A program made the translations under genes and the position numbers. Under the pieces are notes generated by a model. It did no database searches. It was not told the DNA's origin and saw only the letters and a program-made list of their open reading frames with translations. Below, in pieces: positions 57,742 to 64,000 of a stretch of 64,000 nt of DNA. Each line of letters starts with the position of its first letter. Position 1 is the stretch's first letter. The stretch lies in NCBI RefSeq assembly GCF_024448335.1, contig NZ_JAMOHM010000008.1:1-64000 (forward strand). The letters are read 5' to 3'. Source of the stretch: Stutzerimonas frequens. GTDB lineage: Bacteria > Pseudomonadota > Gammaproteobacteria > Pseudomonadales > Pseudomonadaceae.

Positions 57742-58341
57742 TCAGCGAAGCATTCGGTGAATGGCAATGGCTGCCTCGATCGCCTGGTCGTTGGTGATGT
57801 ACTCCATGCTCTCCACTTTCTGCAGGGCGATACCGGCAGCCGTCGCGGTGACGGTGACCCGGCCGACGACCACCTGAGGGCCGATGATCCCCAGCTGAGC
57901 GCTGGGGTCCATACGCTTGCTGACATCTACCACGAAGCCGCCGATATCCTCGGCGCGGGCGTCGTCATGGACCATGCCCATTTTGCGAAGCATCTGTTCG
58001 TCCGAGGGTGTTTCGTCGACAGAGATGCCGATGGAAAGACCGCCACCTTTGACTTGCTGGGAGATATCCGCGTTCTGCATTTCCCGGGAAAGCCAGGAGC
58101 AGCTGATGCCATAGACGGTCACATTGTCGTAACGGCCACCATCGTCCTGATCCACGAGGGCCAGACCATCCAGAAGCGGCGTGAGTCGTGCCGCGATCCG
58201 TTCACACTTGGGCAGCTGCTCCAGCGTCGGAGCGGCATTAGCGGCCTTGGGAATGGATGCTGAGCCCTCTTCTTCGCTGCAGCCACTGGCTGCGAGAGCG
58301 AGCGACAGCAGCACGAACTGGACTGAAAGGGGGATCGACAA
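57742..58341 (-). CDS. Predicted lipoprotein of unknown function
   Basis: 199 residues from a TTG at 58341, which has AGGAAA six bases upstream and begins directly at the signal peptide. Residues ~1-20 (VQFVLLSLALAASGC) look like a lipoprotein signal with Cys as the acylated residue; the -3 position is Ala rather than Leu, a weak lipobox. The mature protein is mixed alpha/beta with two more cysteines (LPKCERI, GISCSWL). A longer reading from 58383 is possible but less likely. Function unknown. Confidence 0.62.
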   Translation of the reverse strand: MSIPLSVQFVLLSLALAASGCSEEEGSASIPKAANAAPTLEQLPKCERIAARLTPLLDGLALVDQDDGGRYDNVTVYGISCSWLSREMQNADISQQVKGGGLSIGISVDETPSDEQMLRKMGMVHDDARAEDIGGFVVDVSKRMDPSAQLGIIGPQVVVGRVTVTATAAGIALQKVESMEYITNDQAIEAAIAIHRMLR

Positions 58342-58456
58342 GAGGTGTTTCCTGACGGGCGCTGGGATGTGTGACCGCACCAACGGTCAAGCGAACCCCA
58401 AATGTAGACCAGATCGACAGGGCTTCAAGTCAGCGGGAGCCTGCCGGGCTCTGGCA

Positions 58457-59161
58457 TCAGCGCGACTTGCGGTATACGTCGTCGAAACGCACGTTGAGCC
58501 CGCCGCAGTGGCTGTTATCGGTCACCACCAGATTGCCGGCGACATGCTGCAGGGTCACCTGGCAGTCGTACTCGTCATCGCCTTCGCTGATCTTCAGCAG
58601 GTCGTCGGAGGGACGAGCATGGCCGGAGAATGCCCCGACATGAACGATTGGCTCTCCGTAGCTGTTGAGGCCTCCTTGCCACATGGCCTCGCCTTCAACG
58701 GCGAAGGGCCCGTCGGGGGAGGGCTGGGTAATGAGGATGCTGTTGCTACCCGCGATGGGGTGCCAGCGGCCGATCCAGTCGCCGGCCGTGGGTACCGGCG
58801 TAGCGTGGTCGGTACGGACGTGGTGCGCGGGCAGCCAGCCGACGAACTCGCGCTTGCTGGAGAAATACCAGGCGCAGGCCCAGCCATCCGTCTCCTTGCC
58901 GACCAGCAGCTTGTCACCATTCACCAGATAGGCGCGTCGGATGCAGGATTCCTGCTCCGGGCAGCCAACCGCGTCATCGCGAAAATGCACGGGTTGATCT
59001 GCATTGGCGACAACCTCCGCATGCCTTACCGCGCCGGCGAAGGCCGGAAAGAAGCCATTGCGGCAGGAATACGGCTCGATGGCCTGCGCTGATGGCGCCA
59101 GTAGCATGCATAGCAGGAAGGCTCTGATTCGCACGGTGCGCAGTCTCCTCATTACAGCCAT
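58457..59161 (-). CDS. Exported SH3-like protein of unknown function
   Basis: 234 residues; start at 59161 or the in-frame ATG at 59152. The signal peptide is AFLLCMLLAPSAQA. The mature part has four or more cysteines (SCRNGF, GCPEQESC, WACAW) and a stretch KLLVGKETDGWACAWYFSSK...VGWLPAHHV that looks like a bacterial SH3 fold, followed by a second beta-rich lobe ending DVYRKSR. Likely periplasmic and disulfide-stabilised. Lies just upstream of the agmatine genes, 22 bp after aguA, but shows no metabolic motif. Confidence 0.7.
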   Translation of the reverse strand: MAVMRRLRTVRIRAFLLCMLLAPSAQAIEPYSCRNGFFPAFAGAVRHAEVVANADQPVHFRDDAVGCPEQESCIRRAYLVNGDKLLVGKETDGWACAWYFSSKREFVGWLPAHHVRTDHATPVPTAGDWIGRWHPIAGSNSILITQPSPDGPFAVEGEAMWQGGLNSYGEPIVHVGAFSGHARPSDDLLKISEGDDEYDCQVTLQHVAGNLVVTDNSHCGGLNVRFDDVYRKSR

Positions 59162-59183
59162 GTTGACCCGCCCAGGGGATCAA

Positions 59184-60299
59184 CTACATGGCTGATCGGT
59201 TCAGCGGTGCCGGCTGCTGCTGGGTGATGCAGTGGATGTTGCCGCCGCCGAGGAGGATCTCGCGCCCTGGCACCATGACGACCTGATGCTCCGGAAAGAC
59301 CTGCGCCAGGATGCGCTCGGCTTCGGCGTCCAGCGGGTGGCCGAAGGCCGGGGCGATGATGCCGCCGTTGACGATGAGGAAGTTCACGTAGCTGCCGGCC
59401 AGGCGTATCGACGGGTCGCGCGGCTGGCTGCCGTCCAGCGCGAGCACCCCGGCGCATTCTTCGGCAGTCGCATGCAGCGGGCCGGGGATTGGCATCTTGT
59501 GCACCGTCAGCGTGCGGCCCTTGGCGTCGCGAACGCTCTGCAGCACGGCCATGGCCGCCTGACAGCGCTCGAAGTTGGGGTCGCTTGCATCGTCGGTCCA
59601 GGCCAGCAGCACTTCACCCGGGCGCACGAAGCAGCAGAAGTTGTCGACGTGGCCGTCGGTTTCATCGTTGAACAGGCCGTGCGGCAGCCAGATGATGCTG
59701 TCGACCGCCAGCTGTTCCCGCAGCACGCTCTCGATCTGCTCGCGGGACAGGTGCGGGTTGCGGTTGCGATTGAGCAGGCATTCCTCGGTGGTGATCAGCG
59801 TGCCCTCGCCGTCGACGTGGATCGAGCCGCCCTCGAGCACGAAGCCCTCGGTGCGGTAGCGGTCGCAGTATTCGAGTTCGAGGATCTTGCGCGCCACTTC
59901 GTCGTCGCGCTGCCAGTCGGCATAGAGGCCGCCGTCTTCACCGCCCCAGGCATTGAACGTCCAGTCGACGCCGCGCAGGCCGCCTTGGTCGTCGATGACG
60001 AAGGTCGGCCCGGTATCGCGTACCCAGGCGTCGTCGGTGCTCAGTTCCACCACGCGGATGCGCGGGTCATCCAGCGCGGCACGCGCCGCCAGGTACTGCT
60101 CGGCGCTGGCGCAAACGGTCACCGGCTCGAAACGGGCGATCGCCTTGGCGACGGCAGTGAAGGCTGCCTGCGCCGGTGCCGCGTTGTCCCGCCAGTTGTC
60201 CGGGCGCTGCGGCCAGACCATCCAGGTCTGGCTGTGCGGCGCCCATTCGGCGGGCATGAAGTAGCCGTCTCGGCGGGGCGTGGAACTGAGGGTGGTCAT
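59184..60299 (-). CDS. aguA: Agmatine deiminase
   Basis: 371-residue guanidino-modifying (peptidyl-arginine-deiminase-like) enzyme. Agmatine is hydrolysed to N-carbamoylputrescine and ammonia. Nucleophile Cys357 is in [13 protein letters not shown]; Asp/Glu/His active-site blocks are [21 protein letters not shown] and [13 protein letters not shown]. Follows aguB, separated by a 93-bp gap filled by a palindromic repeat. Confidence 0.96.
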   Translation of the reverse strand: MTTLSSTPRRDGYFMPAEWAPHSQTWMVWPQRPDNWRDNAAPAQAAFTAVAKAIARFEPVTVCASAEQYLAARAALDDPRIRVVELSTDDAWVRDTGPTFVIDDQGGLRGVDWTFNAWGGEDGGLYADWQRDDEVARKILELEYCDRYRTEGFVLEGGSIHVDGEGTLITTEECLLNRNRNPHLSREQIESVLREQLAVDSIIWLPHGLFNDETDGHVDNFCCFVRPGEVLLAWTDDASDPNFERCQAAMAVLQSVRDAKGRTLTVHKMPIPGPLHATAEECAGVLALDGSQPRDPSIRLAGSYVNFLIVNGGIIAPAFGHPLDAEAERILAQVFPEHQVVMVPGREILLGGGNIHCITQQQPAPLNRSAM

Positions 60300-60312
60300 G
60301 GCTGAGATCCTG

Positions 60313-60390
60313 GTAGGGTGGAAAACGGCCGCAGGCCTTTTCCACCATGTGCGTCCCTGGTGGAAAACGCTGCGCGGTTTTCCACCCTAC
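60313..60390. repeat. Palindromic GTAGGGTG element, copy 6, inside the aguBA operon
   Basis: The ends GTAGGGTGGAAAAC (60313-60326) and GTTTTCCACCCTAC (60377-60390) are perfect 14-bp inverted repeats. The left half also forms its own hairpin GTGGAAAAC...TTTTCCAC. It fills nearly the whole aguB-aguA gap. Confidence 0.9.
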
Positions 60391-60392
60391 GT

Positions 60393-61274
60393 TCATTCCG
60401 ACGGCGTTTCACCGTCCAGGGTCTTGATCGAGCCGTACAGGTTCGGCCGGCGATCACGGAACACGCCCCAGGCGCTGCGGATATGTTCGAGCTGGTCGAG
60501 ATCGAACTGGTGCACCAGCACGCCCTCGCTGGTTTCGTCCAATTCCTCGACCTTGGCGCCGAACTGGTCGGCGATGAACGAGGAGCCGTAGAAGGTGATG
60601 TCGTAGCCGTCCTGCTCTTCACGGCCGATGCGGTTGCTGGCGATCAGCGGCATCAGGTTGGCGCCGGCATGGCCCTGCTGCACGCGCTGCCAATGGTCGC
60701 GGGAAGTGATGCTCGCATCGTGCGGCTCGCTGCCGATGGCGGTCGGGTAGAACAGCAGTTCGGCACCCATCAGCGCCATGCTGCGTGCGGTCTCGGGGAA
60801 CCACTGGTCCCAGCAGATGGCCACGCCGATCCTGGCGTAGCGGGTGTTCCAGACCTTGAAGCCGGTGTCGCCCGGGTTGAAATAGTACTTCTCGTGGTAG
60901 CCGGGGCCGTCCGGGATGTGGCTCTTGCGGTAGACGCCGAGCAGCTTGCCGTCGGCATCGATGATGGCTATGGAGTTGAAGCGTGCCCGCCCGGCCAGCT
61001 CGAAGAAGCTGATCGGCAGCACCACCTGCAGTTCGGCGGCGAGCTTCTGGAAATGCTGGATCGCCGGATTATGCTCGACCGGTGTGGCCAGCTGCAGGTA
61101 TTGCGGATTGGGCTTCTGGCAGAAGTACGGCGTCTCGAACAGCTCCTGGATCAGGATGATCTGCGCGCCCTTGGCGGCAGCCTCGCGCACCAGCCTGTCG
61201 GCATTGGCGATGTTGGCCTGGCGATCCCAGGAACAGGCCATCTGGGTGGCGGCTACGGTAACGACTCGGGACAT
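60393..61274 (-). CDS. aguB: N-carbamoylputrescine amidase
   Basis: 293-residue nitrilase-superfamily enzyme that converts N-carbamoylputrescine to putrescine, CO2 and ammonia. The Glu-Lys-Cys triad is Glu in ILIQELFETPYF, Lys in VYRKSHIPDGPGY and Cys in GVAICWDQWFPE. It begins MSRVVTVAATQMACSWDRQ. Upstream of aguA on the same strand and downstream of a TetR regulator. Confidence 0.96.
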   Translation of the reverse strand: MSRVVTVAATQMACSWDRQANIANADRLVREAAAKGAQIILIQELFETPYFCQKPNPQYLQLATPVEHNPAIQHFQKLAAELQVVLPISFFELAGRARFNSIAIIDADGKLLGVYRKSHIPDGPGYHEKYYFNPGDTGFKVWNTRYARIGVAICWDQWFPETARSMALMGAELLFYPTAIGSEPHDASITSRDHWQRVQQGHAGANLMPLIASNRIGREEQDGYDITFYGSSFIADQFGAKVEELDETSEGVLVHQFDLDQLEHIRSAWGVFRDRRPNLYGSIKTLDGETPSE

Positions 61275-61410
61275 GGAGCACCTCGCGGCTGCGGTTGAAA
61301 GGGCGGCGGCTATCGAAGGCGCAAATTTATTCGATAGTTATCCGGATTGATAGTGCAGTGAATGCGTTTATGACCGTTTAGGAACGCCGTTTATCGATAT
61401 CTATCGATTA
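61275..61410 (-). promoter_or_regulatory. aguB promoter region with inverted ATCGAT motifs
   Basis: 126 bp, AT-rich, between the TetR gene and aguB. Two ATCGAT hexamers lie at 61393-61398 and 61403-61408 around ATCT, the second overlapping the end of the TetR gene. TCGATAG and TTGATAG are found further in (~61331-61352). A TetR-family operator is plausible; the precise site is a guess. Confidence 0.35.
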
Positions 61411-62057
61411 ACGCTCGGCGATTCTCGCTTCGGCAGGCACGGCGGCAGATACAGGCCCAGATAGGCATCGAACACTCGCATGCCTTCCTCGGCCATGCGT
61501 GGCGTCAGGCTGCCGTACAGCTGTATGGATCGAGCATAGACGCGGTCGCCGAGTTCCACGGCCAGGGCGAATACATCGATGTCCTGCGGCAGCGGAGGCA
61601 GGGCGAAATGCCGCTCGAACACCGCCTGCATGGCCTGGCCGAGTTCCAGATCCAGGCGCTGGTCGGTCTGGGTGACTTCACCGAGACCGTGTTGCGCCAG
61701 GATCAGCTGGCGAGCGGCGCTGTCCTGCTCGTAGACCCTGAGCATGCGCTGTTCGATCAGCCGCGACAGGTCGCGCCAGCTGGTCAGGCTGCGGTGATCG
61801 ATGGGCTGTTCGAGACTCGCTCTGAACGTCGCGTGCACATCCGCCGTAAGCGCCGCGAGCAGTGCCGGCACGCCGGAGAAGAAGTGATAGACGGAGGAAG
61901 GTGGAATGCCCGCATGCTCGGCGACCGCATACACCGACAACGTCGCGGCACCCTGCCCGGCGAGCAGTTCACGGGCGCTGGCGAGGATCTGGCGAATGCG
62001 CGCCTGGCTGCTGGCGCGTGGGCGGCGACTGGTGGTCGCGGGGCTGGGCTTGGTCAT
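61401..62057 (-). CDS. aguR: TetR-family transcriptional regulator, probable AguR
   Basis: 218 residues. The N-terminal helix-turn-helix (SQARIRQILASARELL, LSVYAVAEHAGIPPSSVYHFF) is a standard TetR domain. The C-terminal ligand domain (~70-210) carries no recognisable family motif. In P. aeruginosa a TetR-type AguR represses aguBA and is relieved by agmatine or carbamoylputrescine. The place here, just before aguB, supports the same role, but the symbol is by context. The ATG at 62057 begins the charged N-terminal arm; longer readings lack support. Confidence 0.75.
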   Translation of the reverse strand: MTKPSPATTSRRPRASSQARIRQILASARELLAGQGAATLSVYAVAEHAGIPPSSVYHFFSGVPALLAALTADVHATFRASLEQPIDHRSLTSWRDLSRLIEQRMLRVYEQDSAARQLILAQHGLGEVTQTDQRLDLELGQAMQAVFERHFALPPLPQDIDVFALAVELGDRVYARSIQLYGSLTPRMAEEGMRVFDAYLGLYLPPCLPKRESPSVNR

Positions 62058-62131
62058 CGGCCTATTTGATGCCAGCCCGGCGGCGGATGCAAACCGCCGT
62101 GGCGGTCGCCCCGCAGCACACGGGCCCGCGG

Positions 62132-63505
62132 CTAGACGGTATGCAAATACCAGTTGTACTCGAGGTCCGAGATCGAATGCTCGAACTCGGCCAGCTCGCT
62201 CTCCTTGCACGCGACGAAGATGTCGATGTAATCGGGGCTGATGTAGCGCGCCATGATCTCGCTGTCGTCCAGCTCGCGCAGGGCGTCGCGCAGGTTGGTC
62301 GGCAGGCTCTGCTCGACCTGCTCATAGGAGTTGCCCTCGATGGGGTCATCCGGCTCGATCTTGTTGGTCAGGCCGTGGTGCACCCCGGCGAGGATGCCGG
62401 CAAGCAGCAGGTAGGGGTTGGCGTCGGCACCGGCGACCCGATGTTCGATGCGTACCGCGTCCGGGCTGTCGGTCGGCACGCGTAGCGCCACGGTGCGGTT
62501 GTCCATGCCCCAGCACGGCGCATTCGGCACGTAGAACTGCGCGCCGAAACGGCGATAGGAATTCACGTTCGGGCAGAGGAAGGCCATCGAGGCGGCCATG
62601 GTCTGCTGCAGGCCGCCGATGGCGTGGCGTAGCGGTTGACTGTCCAGCGGGTTCTCGGTGGCGAATATATTGTTGCCGTTCTTGTCGAGCAGCGAGATGT
62701 GCACATGCAGACCGTTGCCGGCCTGGCCCGGGTAGGGCTTGGCCATGAAGGTGGTGTCCATCTCGTGGTCGTACGCGATGTTCTTGATCAGCCGCTTGAG
62801 CAGCACCGCGTAGTCGCATGCCTTGATCGGATCGGCGACGTGGTGGAGGTTGACCTCGAACTGCGCCGGGGCGCTTTCCTTGACGATGGCATCGGCCGGG
62901 ATGCCCTGTTCCTTGGCGCCTTCGAGAATGTCCTGCAGGCAGTCGACGTACTCGTCCAGGTCGTCGATCAGATAGACCTGGGTCGAGTGCGGGCGCTTGC
63001 CGGAGATCGGCGAGCGCGGCGGCTGTGGCCGGCCGTTGATGTTCTCCTGGTCGATCAGATAGAACTCCAGCTCGAATGCGGCGCAGATGGTCAGGCCCAG
63101 CTCGTCGAACTTGCTCACCACCTGGCGCAGCACCTCGCGCGGGTCGGCGAAGAACGGTGCGCCGTCGCGCTCGTGCATGGTCATCAGCAGTTGCGCGGTG
63201 GGGCGCTTCTGCCAGGGTTCCTTGGACAGGGTGTTGGGAATCGGGAAGCAGATACGGTCGGAGTCGCCGATGTCCATGCCAAGGCCCGTGCTTTCCACGG
63301 TGATGCCGTTGATATCCAGGGCGAACAGCGAGGCGGGGAGGTTGATGCCCTTCTCGTAGACCTTGTGCAGGCTGGCGCGCTCGATGCGCTTGCCGCGCAC
63401 GACTCCATTCATGTCGGTGATCAGCAGATCGACGTACTGCACCTCCGGATGTTCCTTGAGAAATGCGTTAGCTTCGTTGAGCTGAACGGCACGCGGCGGG
63501 GCCAT
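62132..63505 (-). CDS. Glutamine-synthetase-like gamma-glutamylpolyamine synthetase
   Basis: 457 residues of the GlnA-like PauA/PuuA group, which ligates Glu to putrescine or other polyamines with ATP. GS features: CAAFELEFYLID (metal Glu), NGLHVHISLLD (metal His), NRTVALRVP and VRIEHRVAGADANPYL. The N-terminal VQYVDLLITDMNGVVRGKRI replaces the D-rich start of true GS, and no adenylylation Tyr loop is apparent. AAGG nine bases upstream of the ATG. Divergent from the gamma-glutamyl-GABA hydrolase, the spuA-spuB arrangement of P. aeruginosa. Confidence 0.9.
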   Translation of the reverse strand: MAPPRAVQLNEANAFLKEHPEVQYVDLLITDMNGVVRGKRIERASLHKVYEKGINLPASLFALDINGITVESTGLGMDIGDSDRICFPIPNTLSKEPWQKRPTAQLLMTMHERDGAPFFADPREVLRQVVSKFDELGLTICAAFELEFYLIDQENINGRPQPPRSPISGKRPHSTQVYLIDDLDEYVDCLQDILEGAKEQGIPADAIVKESAPAQFEVNLHHVADPIKACDYAVLLKRLIKNIAYDHEMDTTFMAKPYPGQAGNGLHVHISLLDKNGNNIFATENPLDSQPLRHAIGGLQQTMAASMAFLCPNVNSYRRFGAQFYVPNAPCWGMDNRTVALRVPTDSPDAVRIEHRVAGADANPYLLLAGILAGVHHGLTNKIEPDDPIEGNSYEQVEQSLPTNLRDALRELDDSEIMARYISPDYIDIFVACKESELAEFEHSISDLEYNWYLHTV

Positions 63506-63745
63506 GATGAATTACCTTAATTGTTAAAAATTTCAATCATCAGATGCTTGTCTGGGAGTCAATCGAAAAGCCTGTTCACTGTCAATAGTAGCCGGCCAGC
63601 GCCCCATGAGTGCCCATGCTGGGCCTTTTTTGGGGCATCTGCCGTGTGTGTCGAGCGTCGCGCACGCGGCTGAAGTTCGGGCTATTGTCTATAAAAATGA
63701 ACAAGACTACTCTCCGATATGCCCCATTCGAACGACGAGTATCCC
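63506..63745. promoter_or_regulatory. Divergent promoter region of the gamma-glutamyl pathway genes
   Basis: 240 bp, notably AT-rich at 63510-63540 and 63680-63720, between the two divergent genes. It must contain both promoters and probably polyamine-responsive operators. No exact site was identified. Confidence 0.5.
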
Positions 63746-64000
63746 ATGTCGCGCAAGCCTCTGATCGGCGTATCGGCCTGCACCAAGCAGCTCGGCCACC
63801 ACAGCTTTCATATAGCCGGTGACAAGTACCTACGTGCCGCGGCGATCGCCGGCGTGCCGCTGGTGATCCCGGCGCTGGACGAGCTGATCGATCCCGCGAC
63901 CCTGCTGGAAAACTTCGACGGCCTACTGTTCACCGGCTCGCCGTCCAACGTCGAGCCACATCACTATGGTGGGCCAGCGAGCGAGCCGGGCACTCATCAT
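63746..64000 (+). CDS. Gamma-glutamyl-gamma-aminobutyrate hydrolase, N-terminal fragment
   Basis: 85 codons, open at the window end. It starts MSRKPLIGVSACTKQLG with SFHIAGDKYL and LLFTGSPSNVEPHHYGG, the N-terminal pattern of PuuD/SpuA class I glutamine-amidotransferase-like hydrolases, which release GABA from gamma-glutamyl-GABA. The catalytic Cys and His would lie beyond the window. An in-frame ATG at 63719 would add nine residues. Partner of the divergent synthetase. Confidence 0.88.
   Translation, partial: MSRKPLIGVSACTKQLGHHSFHIAGDKYLRAAAIAGVPLVIPALDELIDPATLLENFDGLLFTGSPSNVEPHHYGGPASEPGTHH

Overview
The window is high-GC gammaproteobacterial chromosome, most likely a Stutzerimonas/Pseudomonas stutzeri-type strain. 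Reasons: the left half follows the oriC-proximal gene order I recall from Pseudomonas aeruginosa (plsC-gmhB-glyS-glyQ-tag-lpxL-pilZ ... trkA-rsmB-fmt-def-LysM-dprA-tsaC-qor-hemF-aroE); the right end matches the desA / agmatine / spu block of the same genus; and a stand-alone 689-residue trehalose synthase is the size I recall for the P. stutzeri enzyme. No rRNA, tRNA, CRISPR array, transposase or integrase was seen. The only repeats are short palindromic intergenic elements and a 9-bp tandem repeat inside znuA.

Layout. 1-260: 3' end of ahpF and its terminator. 263-1633: globin-coupled (oxygen-sensing) diguanylate cyclase. 1681-8259: housekeeping block (acyltransferase, heptose phosphatase, glycyl-tRNA synthetase, 3-methyladenine glycosylase, lipid A acyltransferase, PilZ protein, TPR protein). 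8406-11533: an ehuABCD-type ectoine/amino-acid importer inserted into that block. 11871-22162: trkA, rsmB, fmt, def, a LysM protein, dprA, tsaC, a quinone oxidoreductase, hemF, aroE. 22241-27559: a Rossmann protein, a DUF883-type membrane protein, pbpG, treS and an orphan secreted protein with a HELKH motif. 27624-30128: metNIQ. 30392-32527: catalase katE. 32768-36420: zinc uptake (znuA divergent from zur-znuC-znuB-metallopeptidase). 36554-39560: divergent omega-aminotransferase and aldehyde dehydrogenase for polyamine/GABA catabolism.

39662-54605 is the most unusual part. Ten consecutive minus-strand genes read kinase - receiver - kinase - receiver - Hpt/REC/REC/GGDEF cyclase - CHASE3 hybrid kinase - receiver - TPR/YaiO-type outer-membrane barrel - HEAT-repeat membrane protein - processive family 2 glycosyltransferase. 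I read it as a multi-input phosphorelay and cyclic-di-GMP switch wired to a small synthase-dependent glycan secretion machine. It resembles NfrAB/Pga in logic, but is not a set I can name.

54923-64000: desA fatty-acid desaturase, a PAS-GGDEF cyclase, three exported proteins of unknown function, then polyamine catabolism: aguA, aguB, a TetR regulator (probable aguR), a gamma-glutamylputrescine-synthetase-like enzyme, and divergently the start of a gamma-glutamyl-GABA hydrolase cut by the window end. With the 36.5-39.6 kb genes, these could take agmatine to putrescine and on through the gamma-glutamyl pathway toward GABA. Three complete GGDEF proteins and a PilZ protein give the window a strong cyclic-di-GMP theme.
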